Positions 51,203-59,658 of a stretch of DNA of 64,000 nt are shown here, piece after piece. Source of the DNA: Candidatus Methanomethylophilaceae archaeon (GTDB lineage Archaea; Thermoplasmatota; Thermoplasmata; Methanomassiliicoccales; Methanomethylophilaceae); contig JAFXUX010000031.1 of the NCBI GenBank assembly GCA_017524805.1, forward strand, positions 1 to 64,000, given 5' to 3'. A model generated the notes under the pieces. It ran no database searches. It was not told the DNA's origin and worked only from the letters and a program-made list of their open reading frames with translations. Made by a program: the position numbers and the translations under genes. Each line of letters begins with the position of its first letter. The stretch's first letter is position 1.

Positions 51203-52971
51203 GATGCGACATCTGCGGAGAGGACGCGGTCACCTTCATCAGATACAACGGCACGCACCTCTGCGGCAGGCACTTCATGCGCTATGTCGACAGAAGGGTG
51301 AAGAAAGAGATCAGGAAGCAGATCCACGTCTACTCGGGCGACAAGATAGCCGTGGCCGTCTCAGGCGGCAAAGACAGCATGCTGGCTCTGTCGATGGTAT
51401 CGTCTGTTTTCGGCCCCAGGAATGGGATAGAAGTTCATGCGATAACAATCGACGAGGGGATAGAGGGATACCGTCCGCCGAGCGTGGACATAGTCCGCAG
51501 GTATTGCGAATCCAACGGGATAGCTTTCCATCTCAGGTCTTTCACGGAGTTGGGGGTGACCATGGACGGGATCGCGCCGCTGTCCGAAGAGAGCAGTCCA
51601 TGCACTTATTGCGGGGTGTTCAGGCGCCGTCTGATGAACGACGAAGCGCGGAAGATCGGCGCGAAATACCTGGCTACCGGCCATAACCTTGACGATATGG
51701 CCCAATCCGTGATGATGAACTTCGTCCGCGGAGACGTGGAGAGGCTTGCCCGTCTTGGTCCCCATGAGAAGGTCCAGCCCGGGCTCATACCCAGATTCCT
51801 TCCTTTGAGGACGATCCCGGAGAAAGAGACTCTTCTGTATGCGTTGGTCTCCGGGCTGGAGTTCTGGGACGGGGAATGCCCCTATTGGAAAGAAGCCCTC
51901 AGAAATCAGTACCGCGACATAGTCGACGATTTGGAGGAGCGCTCCCCCGGCTCGAAATTCAGCATCCTTTCTTCGTACGACACGCTGCGTCCGATGCTGT
52001 ACAGGGAGCTGCCCCCATCCAATCTAAAGCTTTGTTCATGCGGGGAGCCGACCGTGGGCAACCGGTGCAAATCCTGCGAGCTCCTTCAGGAGGCCAGGAG
52101 AAGAATCTCCGGCGGGGCGCGATCGCAGAAGGGGATTCGGATTCACCCACTCCGGGCTTCCGTCCCACGGCTCTTTGCCTATCGAATGCAGTTTCCCTAC
52201 GACCATCTCCTTCCCGATGTCGGTGACCGCGAAGATCTGCACTTTGTTTCCCGCGATTATTATATCGTCTCTTCTGGACAGAGCCTCTTCCCTCAGAGGC
52301 CCGGAAGCGCAGGCTGTTATGAAATCGCAGTTATCGAACATCGCTTTGGCATCGCATCTGCTGGTGCCGGAGGTATGGACGGCTATTATCACGGCTCTGC
52401 TCCCGTATTTTTCTCTGATGAATTTGGCGTCGTCCGCATTGGTGACGGTGACCGAGAATCTTTCATATCCGCGGGCGGCGGCCTTTTCCGCACACGCTTT
52501 CTGATCTATCTTTGCCGTATCCGGGTCAAGAACGTTTTCCGGTCCAACATCGGCAATGACCTTTTTCAGAGGGCTGGTCTCGATTATCCCGGAAATCCTG
52601 CCGCACATCCCCTGGACGATCTCCGGGTCTTCGCTTATGAAGCTTCCGGCCCCATCGGCCACGATCACCGAGGCTTGGATCTGTCCCTTGGACAGCGCCG
52701 TCGAGAGGATCTCCGACACTCCGAAGGTTACGTAGTCTCCGGCGCGCGCGACGCGGTTCTCCGTGAAGAGCCCGAAGTCCTTTATGCGGAATTCGATGTT
52801 CTTGCGGACGGCTTCCGTATCGATATTCTCGATCCCCAGCAATTTGTTGAACAAAGGGCAGAATCTCAGCTTCGGAGGTTCGATGCTCACTATCTTTCCG
52901 TTCTCGACGGTGACTACGGCCAATCCGAGCACTTCCATAACGTGGTGGTCTTTGGTCTCGCCCATGACTGA
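51199..52971 (+). CDS. Ncs6/TtuA-like tRNA thiolation enzyme; frame extends far beyond the family end
   Basis: The frame is open for 590 residues; the enzyme itself is residues 1 to about 305 (to about 52113). The N-terminal zinc finger is CDIC and CGRH. The PP-loop VAVSGGKDSMLAL activates tRNA. CTYCGVFRRR with a further cysteine is the 4Fe-4S/thiol site. The GHNLDDMAQSVMMNFVRGD segment and a C-terminal zinc finger CSCGEPTVGNRCKSC are typical of TtcA/Ncs6/TtuA proteins that thiolate tRNA U34 or U54. After that the frame passes through the antisense of the DUF2099 gene, surely not a natural domain. ATG 51199 overlaps the orc1 stop. Confidence 0.8.
   Translation: MRCDICGEDAVTFIRYNGTHLCGRHFMRYVDRRVKKEIRKQIHVYSGDKIAVAVSGGKDSMLALSMVSSVFGPRNGIEVHAITIDEGIEGYRPPSVDIVRRYCESNGIAFHLRSFTELGVTMDGIAPLSEESSPCTYCGVFRRRLMNDEARKIGAKYLATGHNLDDMAQSVMMNFVRGDVERLARLGPHEKVQPGLIPRFLPLRTIPEKETLLYALVSGLEFWDGECPYWKEALRNQYRDIVDDLEERSPGSKFSILSSYDTLRPMLYRELPPSNLKLCSCGEPTVGNRCKSCELLQEARRRISGGARSQKGIRIHPLRASVPRLFAYRMQFPYDHLLPDVGDREDLHFVSRDYYIVSSGQSLFPQRPGSAGCYEIAVIEHRFGIASAGAGGMDGYYHGSAPVFFSDEFGVVRIGDGDRESFISAGGGLFRTRFLIYLCRIRVKNVFRSNIGNDLFQRAGLDYPGNPAAHPLDDLRVFAYEASGPIGHDHRGLDLSLGQRRREDLRHSEGYVVSGARDAVLREEPEVLYAEFDVLADGFRIDILDPQQFVEQRAESQLRRFDAHYLSVLDGDYGQSEHFHNVVVFGLAHD
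52036..52965 (-). CDS. DUF2099 family protein, methanogenesis marker 8
   Basis: 309 residues. The N-terminal DHHVMEVLGLAVVTVENGKI, then RFCPLFNKLLGIE and KNIEFRIKDFGLFTENRVAR, is diagnostic for DUF2099, present in methanogens and classed as methanogenesis marker protein 8 (function unknown). The last 20-25 residues (after GSPEWVNPNPLL) look like read-on sequence, because the gene converges with the Ncs6-like gene and both lack stops at their expected ends. The promoter region holds a TATA box between two ACTATAGT palindromes. Confidence 0.82.
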   Translation of the reverse strand: MGETKDHHVMEVLGLAVVTVENGKIVSIEPPKLRFCPLFNKLLGIENIDTEAVRKNIEFRIKDFGLFTENRVARAGDYVTFGVSEILSTALSKGQIQASVIVADGAGSFISEDPEIVQGMCGRISGIIETSPLKKVIADVGPENVLDPDTAKIDQKACAEKAAARGYERFSVTVTNADDAKFIREKYGSRAVIIAVHTSGTSRCDAKAMFDNCDFITACASGPLREEALSRRDDIIIAGNKVQIFAVTDIGKEMVVGKLHSIGKEPWDGSPEWVNPNPLLRSRPAGDSSPGLLKELAGFAPVAHGRLPA

Positions 52972-53010
52972 AGATTTCGTTGCGTCCGTATATCGTTTGC
53001 TGTGCTGTTT

Positions 53011-53050
53011 GTAAGACTATAGTCTATTTTATAATAGCACTATAGTCTGT
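53011..53050 (-). promoter_or_regulatory. Promoter of the DUF2099 gene with flanking ACTATAGT palindromes
   Basis: A central TATTTTATAATAG (minus: CTATTATAAAATA) is bracketed by the perfect 12-bp palindrome AGACTATAGTCT (53014-53025) and by CACTATAGTCTG (53038-53049). The symmetric sites beside the TATA box look like operators. ATG 52965 lies about 65 bases downstream. Confidence 0.5.
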
Positions 53051-53095
53051 AATCTCGCGAATCAGAGTGACATCCAGGTATCTTGAAACTTGAGT

Positions 53096-53124
53096 CCTAT
53101 AGTGTAACTATTCAGAACCCTCTC
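53096..53124 (+). repeat. IS66 left end: 8-bp target duplication plus 21-bp inverted repeat
   Basis: CCTATAGT at 53096-53103 followed by the 21-bp left inverted repeat (53104-53124, starting GTAACTATTCAGAAC). Confidence 0.93.
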
Positions 53125-53150
53125 TTTCGATAGAACTATGGTGTGAAAAC

Positions 53151-54623
53151 TTACACAGAGTTCTGAAGCTTTGAAAGTGCCTCTTTCAAGGATCCGAAGG
53201 CGTTTCCGCCTTGTTTCCTGACGGTGCTGAGATATGACATAACCCAAAGATGCCTTCTGGCACCGCCGACTGTGCGGAAGCATCCGCTGACCTTGGTCTT
53301 CGTCTTCAGGTTGCGTATGTCACGCTCGGCTTGATTATTATCAAACGGTGCCCTGAAATCGTGGAGGAAAAGCGTCACCGAACCTTTCAGGGCGCGGAGG
53401 CGCTCGATGAGAGCGCGCTCCTTGCCAAGCTTTATTCTCCCCCTCTTCCTCTCGTCCTGAACCGGCGGAGGAGGGCGCTCGGAATCCGCCAAGCTGAGTA
53501 TCTTGTCGTACCTTTCATCGAAGTAACCCAGAGTGACTGCGTCGATGGACCTCCTCCCCGTGGACAGCGCACATTCCTTCTCGGACTTCATCTGTAGAAG
53601 CAGCCTTTTCATTTCTCCGGGCCATTCATGGCCCGGTTCCATCTCCTCTATCGCTGTCAGCTCCCTAAGAATGTGGGCGCAGCAGACGGAATGCTCGACC
53701 TCGAAGCCGCCCCAATACGACAGCCAGCAGTCGTGGACGGCTATCCCCCTGAACTTCCCAAGAACACCGTTCTCCAGAATCCCTTCTATCCCGCGCTTTT
53801 CGCTGATGGTTTGGTAGGTCAGTTCTGCCGTTGAAGAATTGTGGACCCACATGAGTTTGCCGCCGCACCTCACTCCGGTCTCATCGAAGTGGCACACATC
53901 GCGTTTGACGATGCTCTGGCGGATCCCTTCCAAAGCGTCTTCGACGCTCTCGGCGCATTTGCGGACCATGGATTCGACCGTAGCCGGAGACAGTGATACG
54001 CCGAACATGCTGCGGATTATGTCACTGACACGCGAGAAGCTGATCGCCCCGTACGTGTTGAGGATCCCAGCCACGGCTGCGAAGGAATCTCCGTACTGGA
54101 CATGCGCATCCACGTCTTCGGGGAACCGAACGCGCGACATCTCCTCTGGACCCTGCCAGTTCCCCATAGGGCACGATTTGGCGCCCATAGACCTGTATTC
54201 GCGGACCCTCACGTCCATGACCGCGTCTACCACGAATCTGCTCTCGCCAGCCTCAAGGGTTTTATCGCTAATGCATTTGGCCAGATTGGGGCAGCCCGAG
54301 CAGCTTTCAGGGATGCAAGGGATGACCTCGTCGGGTTCGTGGGGGACACTCATATTGTGCCCTTCGTGCCCTAGCTGGCCGCCGGGCCTTTTGCCGCTCT
54401 TGACGCGCTGGCTCTTGGGCGCAGGCTTCGCGTAGCCGTCGCTGGAAGGGGGCTTAGAGCTGTTTGTCGAATTCATCCTAGTCCTCCTTTCCAGCTCTTT
54501 GATCCTCTCTTGGAGCGCCTTGATCATTTCGTCCTTGGCCAGGCAATCCTGTAGCAGACGATCGATGTATGCCAGCAGATCTTCTCTGCTGGCATTGCGG
54601 TATGAATCGGAATGCTCTTCCAT
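53151..54623 (-). CDS. IS66-family transposase
   Basis: 490 residues. N-terminal coiled coil (LLQDCLAKDEMIKALQERIK), a basic linker with SKPPSSDGYAKP, a zinc finger (CSGCPNLAKC) and the DDE_Tnp_IS66 core: first Asp in CHFDETGVRC, second in IAVHDCWLSYWGG, Glu in DNNQAERDIRNLK, with the C-terminal IS66 signature SGCFRTVGGARRHL. It is the length of full TnpC proteins and has no internal stop. TAA stop. Promoter is upstream of the accessory gene, so the two are co-transcribed. Confidence 0.96.
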   Translation of the reverse strand: MEEHSDSYRNASREDLLAYIDRLLQDCLAKDEMIKALQERIKELERRTRMNSTNSSKPPSSDGYAKPAPKSQRVKSGKRPGGQLGHEGHNMSVPHEPDEVIPCIPESCSGCPNLAKCISDKTLEAGESRFVVDAVMDVRVREYRSMGAKSCPMGNWQGPEEMSRVRFPEDVDAHVQYGDSFAAVAGILNTYGAISFSRVSDIIRSMFGVSLSPATVESMVRKCAESVEDALEGIRQSIVKRDVCHFDETGVRCGGKLMWVHNSSTAELTYQTISEKRGIEGILENGVLGKFRGIAVHDCWLSYWGGFEVEHSVCCAHILRELTAIEEMEPGHEWPGEMKRLLLQMKSEKECALSTGRRSIDAVTLGYFDERYDKILSLADSERPPPPVQDERKRGRIKLGKERALIERLRALKGSVTLFLHDFRAPFDNNQAERDIRNLKTKTKVSGCFRTVGGARRHLWVMSYLSTVRKQGGNAFGSLKEALSKLQNSV

Positions 54624-54626
54624 CTC

Positions 54627-54995
54627 TCACTCGGATGATTCGAGGGCGCGCCTGATTCTGTCTAGCACTGACGTCTTCTTGCTGAGCTGCATCTCCAGAT
54701 CTAGCACTTTCTTTCTAAGCTCGAGTATTTCCGCATCCTTTTCGTCCTGGGTAGGACTCAATTTGTGCCCCTCGGCGAAAGATTTCGGTAATTGGGGGTC
54801 CGCGGCAGCGGACCATGTTGCCGATCCCCTTCTGCCCGTGGGTACGATCTCGCCCGTGTCTGGATCAATCTTTCCTATCAACTTGCGCTTGTTGCGGGCC
54901 TGATGCTTATCTTTGTCCCAGTATGATGTGGATTCATAGACATAGGTCACCCCGGTCTTCTTGTTGGTCATTTTCACGATAGACGTCGCTTCCAC
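54627..54995 (-). CDS. IS66-associated accessory protein
   Basis: 122 residues. KKTGVTYVYESTSYWDKDKH and KRKLIGKIDPDTGEIVPTGR, then a C-terminal coiled coil (EKDAEILELRKKVLDLEMQL). This short frame resembles the N-terminal segment seen in several archaeal IS families and probably helps the transposase bind ends. The GTG start at 54995 is 25 bases from TTTATATATACC; ATG 54971 is an alternative. The transposase ATG is 3 bp downstream of its stop. Confidence 0.7.
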   Translation of the reverse strand: MEATSIVKMTNKKTGVTYVYESTSYWDKDKHQARNKRKLIGKIDPDTGEIVPTGRRGSATWSAAADPQLPKSFAEGHKLSPTQDEKDAEILELRKKVLDLEMQLSKKTSVLDRIRRALESSE

Positions 54996-55009
54996 CGCAA
55001 CTATATAGT

Positions 55010-55064
55010 AATAGGTATATATAAATATACCTATTTTGACATATGTAGGTATAATTTATACCTA
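55010..55064. promoter_or_regulatory. Two TAGGTATA palindromes in the IS66 promoter
   Basis: AATAGGTATAT/ATATACCTATT (55010-55035, spacer of 4) and TAGGTATAA/TTATACCTA (55046-55064, spacer of 1) are near-identical inverted repeats over the TATA box of the IS genes. They could be operators or hairpins limiting transposase expression. Confidence 0.45.
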
Positions 55065-55113
55065 TGGAGTTATCGAAAACACGTTCAATTTAATGAGGTA
55101 AGACTACAGTCTG

Positions 55114-55142
55114 GAGAGGGTTCTGAATAGTTACCCTATAGT
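55114..55142 (-). repeat. IS66 right end: 21-bp inverted repeat plus 8-bp target duplication
   Basis: The 21-bp right repeat (55114-55134) is the exact reverse complement of the left one and is followed by CCTATAGT (55135-55142). Confidence 0.93.
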
Positions 55143-55254
55143 TGATAGAACTATAGTGTCATTGTATTTTCATGGTTTCCTTTTTCCTCCGGACAATCAC
55201 TTATTTATCAGAAAGCGCTTACTTTTATGGCCCGGCAGTGCCGGCGGTGTTAAA

Positions 55255-56733
55255 ATGTATTCGGAAGGGAAGATCTGGATAGCCAAAGGCGATGAGAGGG
55301 TGTATTTGCTTCCCCGCATGTCCAACAGGCACGGCCTGATTACGGGAGCCAGCGGAACCGGGAAGACAGTGACCATGAGGGTTCTGGCCGAATCGTTCAG
55401 CGACGCGGGCGTGCCAGTCTTCTTCAGCGATATGAAAGGGGATGTCGGCGGCGTATGCAAGGCCGGGGAAGATACGGAGAAAATGCGCGGCCGCGCGGAG
55501 AAGCTGGGCGCCGAGGGATTCGAATTCAAAGGCTTCCCAACCGTTTTTTGGGACGTATACGGGGATTGCGGGCATCCGGTCAGGACGACTGTCTCCTCTC
55601 TGGGCGCTTCCCTATTAGCTCGCCTGATGGATCTCACCAACGTCCAGAGCGATGTTCTGGCTATGATATTCAGGATATGCAAGGACAAAGGCTGGGACCT
55701 GATCGATTCCAAGGACCTCATCTCCGTTCTCCAGCATATCGCCCAGAATCGCAACGATTACATCGCGGAATACGGGAACATGTCCTCCCAGACTTTGGGG
55801 GCGATCCAAAGGTCCGTCCGCACTCTCGAAGATGAGGGCGGCGATTTCTTCTTCGGCGAGCCGGCCTTGGACATCTTCGATTGGATAAGGACGGACGAGA
55901 ACGGGAAGGGCGTTCTGAATGTCCTGAATTCCGAGAAGCTGGCGAGGAGCCCGAAGCTTTACAGCACGTTCATGATGTGGCTGATCCAGGAGCTGTTCGA
56001 GAGGCTTCCGGAAGCCGGGGACCCAGAGAAGCCGAAGCTCGTGTTCTTCTTCGACGAGGCCCATATGCTGTTCTCAGACGCTCCGAAGCCGGTGATCCAG
56101 AACATAGAGCAGATGGTCAAGCTCATCAGATCCAAAGGCGTCGGAATCTATTTCGTTTCTCAGAGCCCCTCGGACATACCGGACAGCGTCCTTGCGCAGC
56201 TGAGCAACCGCGTCCAGCATGCCCTCCGCGCTTACACTCCGGCGGAGCAGAAATCGGTGAGGGCGGCAGCATCATCGTTCCGCACCAATGAGAAGTTCAA
56301 GACCGAGACCGCCATCACCGAGTTGGGAGTGGGAGAGGCGTTGGTCTCCTGCCTGGACGAGAAAGGCATACCTTCGATAGTCGAGAGGGCTTTCATCCTT
56401 CCGCCTCAGAGCAGCCTGGATCCTCTGAGCCCGGCAGAGTATGAGAGCATCATAAAATCGTCCCGCTTCGAATCCAAGTACAGGGAGCGCCAGGAGAGGC
56501 AATCCGCATACGAGACTATGAAGGGCATGGAGGAGGAGAAGCAGAAGATGGAAGCGAAGGCCGCGGAATCCAAAGCCAAAGCCGCTCCGAAATCTGCCGC
56601 GACAGCATCCGCCAAAAGCCGCTCGTCCAAAAGCACGGCAACGAAAGTCGCGGAGAAGGCCATCAACAGAGCGGCGGCCACCGCCGGTAGGGAGATCGGC
56701 AAAGGCATTCTCAAAGGCCTGTTCAAGAAATAA
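55255..56733 (+). CDS. HerA-like / DUF853 ATPase
   Basis: 492 residues. Walker A GASGTGKTVTMRVL at about residue 28, DMKGDVGGV just after, Walker B VFFFDEAHMLF at about 280, then YFVSQSPSDIPDSVLAQLSN and NRVQHALRAYTP. This is the YjgR/DUF853 branch of the HerA-FtsK superfamily; the role is unknown, possibly DNA pumping. A Lys/Ala-rich linker (about 435-480) precedes the last amphipathic helix. ATG 55255 lies after CTTTTATGG; a longer frame starts at GTG 55156 in the IS66 flank. The IS66 element sits 120 bp upstream and may have replaced part of its promoter. Confidence 0.88.
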   Translation: MYSEGKIWIAKGDERVYLLPRMSNRHGLITGASGTGKTVTMRVLAESFSDAGVPVFFSDMKGDVGGVCKAGEDTEKMRGRAEKLGAEGFEFKGFPTVFWDVYGDCGHPVRTTVSSLGASLLARLMDLTNVQSDVLAMIFRICKDKGWDLIDSKDLISVLQHIAQNRNDYIAEYGNMSSQTLGAIQRSVRTLEDEGGDFFFGEPALDIFDWIRTDENGKGVLNVLNSEKLARSPKLYSTFMMWLIQELFERLPEAGDPEKPKLVFFFDEAHMLFSDAPKPVIQNIEQMVKLIRSKGVGIYFVSQSPSDIPDSVLAQLSNRVQHALRAYTPAEQKSVRAAASSFRTNEKFKTETAITELGVGEALVSCLDEKGIPSIVERAFILPPQSSLDPLSPAEYESIIKSSRFESKYRERQERQSAYETMKGMEEEKQKMEAKAAESKAKAAPKSAATASAKSRSSKSTATKVAEKAINRAAATAGREIGKGILKGLFKK

Positions 56734-56783
56734 TCGGCGGCTCCGAAGCAAGCCGCCAGAAACGGTTTAGGAAGGGGATCCGA

Positions 56784-58229
56784 TCAGATCCTCTTCCATT
56801 TCACTCCATCCGCGGAGTCTTCCAATTGGATGCCCGCTTCTTTGAGCCTGTCGCGGATCATGTCGGCGTACTGATACATCTTGTTCTTGCGCATCTCCCC
56901 GCGGAGGTCGATGAGTATTGATACCAGCGAATCGATAGCTCCATCGTCTGCTTCTTTCGGCTTCGGGATTATGTTCAATATGCCGTTGAACTCATCTATG
57001 AGCTTCAGGTGCCTCTCAGCCGCCTTCTTGGACAGGGTCTTCTCGCCCATCGCTTTGTTAGTCGCCCTGGCCATCTGGTACATCACTTCGATGGCGGCGC
57101 GGGTGTTGAAGTCGTCGTCCATTGCGTTCCTGAACGCTTTCCTGTAGGATTCGATGAGATCGCAGCAGTCGTCGCTCTCGGCATCCCCATCAGGGCCGTT
57201 CTTGGCGCATTCCATTAAGCTTTCGTAGTTGTTGGCGAGCCTCGAGAGCGCGGCCTTGGATTCGTTGAGGATGTCCTCGCTGTATTCCAGCTCGCTCATG
57301 TAGTGCGCGTTGAGGAAGTAGAATCTGATGGTCTGAGGGTCGAATTTCTTCGAGACATCCTTCACGGTGAAGAAATTCCCTTTGGATTTAGACATCTTCT
57401 CGGCTTCGCTCATGCCTTGGCCTCTGACGATGAGCATCCCGTTGTGCATCCAATAGTTCGCCAGGGGTTTCCCGGTCACGGCTTCCGATTGAAGGATTTC
57501 GTTCTCGTGGTGCGGGAACACAAGGTCGTTGCCTCCGCCGTGGATGTCGATCTGCTCCCCAAGGTATCTCTCGATCATCGCGGAGCATTCGATGTGCCAC
57601 CCGGGCCTTCCAGGGCCCCAGGGGGAATCCCAGGAGCATTCACCGGGTTTGGCCGCTTTCCATATCGCGAAATCCATGGGATCGATTTTGCTCTCATCGA
57701 GTTTTTTGAGTCCGGATCTTATTCTCTCGGACTGCTGCATATCGTCCAGATTCCTTTTGCTGAGCTTCCCGTAATCTTTGACCTTGCGCACAGAGAAATA
57801 AACGCTGCCGTCTTCGGTGGCATATCCGTAGCCGCTGTCGATGATCTTCTGGACCATCCTGATGATGTCTCCGATGCATTCGCTGGCTTTGGGATAGATG
57901 TCAGCTTTGTTTATCCCGAGTTTCTCCGCATCCTCGAAGTATTTCCTGATGTATTCCGCGGAGAGCTCCAAGGGCTCTATCCCCCTTTCCGCCGCCCTTT
58001 TTATGATTTTGTCGTCCACGTCTGTGAAGTTGGTGACGTGGGTGACCTGATATCCGAGATATCTCAGATAGCGGGCGACGGTGTCGAATACGATCATGCT
58101 TCTGGCATGGCCCATGTGGATGTCATCGTACACGGTGACTCCGCAGACGTACATGCGAACCTTGCCAGGCTCTATCGAAACGAATTCTTCTTTGGAATTG
58201 GTCAGCGTGTTGTGGATTAACAGAGACAT
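56784..58229 (-). CDS. cysS: Cysteinyl-tRNA synthetase
   Basis: 481 residues. Class I synthetase charging tRNA-Cys. Zinc ligands are Cys in [12 protein letters not shown] and in HIECSAM with HHENE. The HIGH motif is HMGHARSM and KMSKS is [10 protein letters not shown]. The C-terminal helical bundle is normal. Its presence shows the direct route to Cys-tRNA; the indirect SepRS/SepCysS route is not seen in this window. ATG 58229 is 27 bases from AAACTTATCTATC. The 57 bp between this gene and the HerA-like gene are convergent. Confidence 0.95.
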   Translation of the reverse strand: MSLLIHNTLTNSKEEFVSIEPGKVRMYVCGVTVYDDIHMGHARSMIVFDTVARYLRYLGYQVTHVTNFTDVDDKIIKRAAERGIEPLELSAEYIRKYFEDAEKLGINKADIYPKASECIGDIIRMVQKIIDSGYGYATEDGSVYFSVRKVKDYGKLSKRNLDDMQQSERIRSGLKKLDESKIDPMDFAIWKAAKPGECSWDSPWGPGRPGWHIECSAMIERYLGEQIDIHGGGNDLVFPHHENEILQSEAVTGKPLANYWMHNGMLIVRGQGMSEAEKMSKSKGNFFTVKDVSKKFDPQTIRFYFLNAHYMSELEYSEDILNESKAALSRLANNYESLMECAKNGPDGDAESDDCCDLIESYRKAFRNAMDDDFNTRAAIEVMYQMARATNKAMGEKTLSKKAAERHLKLIDEFNGILNIIPKPKEADDGAIDSLVSILIDLRGEMRKNKMYQYADMIRDRLKEAGIQLEDSADGVKWKRI

Positions 58230-58338
58230 CGCGCCCCAATAGGGCAGATGATAGATAAGTTTGCACCTTGGGTCCGTTATGATCGTCGGATGAAGGCAGG
58301 AAAGATATACCTATGAAGATGTTCGCAATCCGATACAA

Positions 58339-58920
58339 ATGAGAAAGGATTTCGGTTCAAAGCCTTGCGTCTATCCGATGCCGGTGTTCATAATCGCCAC
58401 TTACGGGGAGGACGGCGTCCCCAACGCCATGAACGCGGCATGGGGAGGCATCGCCGAGGAGGACAGGATAACGATATGCCTTGATCCCTCGCACAAAACC
58501 ACCGAGAACATACTCGCCAAGAAGGCGTTCACGGTGAGCATGGCCACGGAGGACTATGTCGCCGAATGCGATTACGTAGGCATCGTATCGGCCAACGACG
58601 TCCCCGACAAATTCGCGAGGGCAGGGTTCCATGCCGAGAGAAGCGGGAAGGTCGACGCGCCGCTGATAAAGGAGCTGCCGATGGCCCTGGAATGCGATTT
58701 AATAAGCTTCGATGAGAGCACTTGCACCCTCATAGGGAAGATCGTGAACGTCTGCGCCGACGAGAGCATCCTCACGGACGGAAAGATCGATCCCAAGAAG
58801 CTCAGGCCGATAGTCTACGACACCGTGAACAAGAGATACTACTCCTTCGGGTCTGAAGTCGGGAAAGCGTTCGGAGAGGGGAAGAAGCTGATCCGAGGGC
58901 CTCTCCGATTTTTCAGATAA
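58339..58920 (+). CDS. Flavin reductase-like / flavoredoxin-family protein
   Basis: 193 residues. The N-terminal segment PVFIIATYGEDGVPNAMNAA and the FMN-binding TENILAKKAFTVSM are typical of the flavin reductase-like domain (flavoredoxin, DIM6/NTAB). It binds FMN and may shuttle electrons; the donor is unknown. ATG 58339 is 27 bases from GATATACC. Stop TAA. Confidence 0.88.
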   Translation: MRKDFGSKPCVYPMPVFIIATYGEDGVPNAMNAAWGGIAEEDRITICLDPSHKTTENILAKKAFTVSMATEDYVAECDYVGIVSANDVPDKFARAGFHAERSGKVDAPLIKELPMALECDLISFDESTCTLIGKIVNVCADESILTDGKIDPKKLRPIVYDTVNKRYYSFGSEVGKAFGEGKKLIRGPLRFFR

Positions 58921-58956
58921 AATGAGGTTCCGGGGGATCCCCGGAGCCCGTTTGAA

Positions 58957-59595
58957 TCAGGACTTGATGTCCTTGCTCCAGTCGTCCGATATGGATTCGC
59001 TGGCTTTGTCCTTGCTTCTCCTGACTTCGGCGACCACTTTCCCGACCGCGGCGAACATGGAGCTCGCGCCCGCCTCGTTCTGCTCATAGTTGGCAGCGCG
59101 GTTGGCGTCGATGCCGAGGGATGCCGCTTCGGTAACGGAATCAATGTTCGCTCCTATGAACAGGAATTCCCAATCCTCTTTCTTGCGGGTTTCGATCAGG
59201 TTCTTTATCGTGTCGCGCCTGTATTCGTGGCTGGCGTTCTCGTAGCCGTCCGTTATTATGACGAACATCGTTTTCCCGGGTTTCGAAGATTCTTCGGCCC
59301 CGTCCTGCTTGGCTTTGATGCTGTTTATCGTCTTTCCGACGGAATCCAGGAGCGCTGTGGACCCTCTGACAAAGTATTCTTTGGAGGTCATTTCGGGGAT
59401 TTCCTTGAGGGAGACCCTGTCGTAAAGCAGTTCGTACTGGTCGTCGAAGAGGACCACCGTTACCAGCGCGTCGCCCTCTTCCTTCTTCTGCTTCTCGATC
59501 AGAGAGTTGAAGCCGCCGATGGTATCGCTCTCTTTACCGCTCATGCTTCCGCTTCTGTCGAGTATGAATACCAATTCCATCAGGGACTGATCCAT
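58957..59595 (-). CDS. VWA-domain protein
   Basis: 212 residues. A single von Willebrand A domain with an intact metal-ion site: DRSGSMSG, the Thr/Ser in RGSTALLDSVG, and ITDGYENAS. No signal peptide or membrane segment, so it is cytosolic. Stand-alone VWA proteins often work with AAA+ ATPases, but none is adjacent. ATG 59595 is 25 bases from GATTTTTTAATCTG. Confidence 0.88.
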   Translation of the reverse strand: MDQSLMELVFILDRSGSMSGKESDTIGGFNSLIEKQKKEEGDALVTVVLFDDQYELLYDRVSLKEIPEMTSKEYFVRGSTALLDSVGKTINSIKAKQDGAEESSKPGKTMFVIITDGYENASHEYRRDTIKNLIETRKKEDWEFLFIGANIDSVTEAASLGIDANRAANYEQNEAGASSMFAAVGKVVAEVRRSKDKASESISDDWSKDIKS

Positions 59596-59614
59596 GGCCG
59601 GTTAATGGCAATTC

Positions 59615-59628
59615 AGATTAAAAAATCA
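59615..59628 (-). promoter_or_regulatory. TATA box of the VWA gene
   Basis: The minus strand reads GATTTTTTAATCTG, centred about 25 bases before ATG 59595. Confidence 0.5.
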
Positions 59629-59658
59629 TCTTTCCGAAGGGCCTATGGGGCAGGTTTC

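Larger units (their letters stand above)
53104..55134. mobile_element. IS66-family insertion sequence, complete
   Basis: A 2031-bp element with 21-bp perfect terminal inverted repeats beginning GTAA, flanked by an 8-bp direct duplication CCTATAGT (53096-53103 and 55135-55142). GTAA ends and 8-bp duplications are characteristic of IS66. It carries two minus-strand genes, an IS66 transposase and a small accessory frame, both intact. The perfect duplication suggests recent insertion in the spacer between the DUF2099 and HerA-like genes. Confidence 0.95.
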
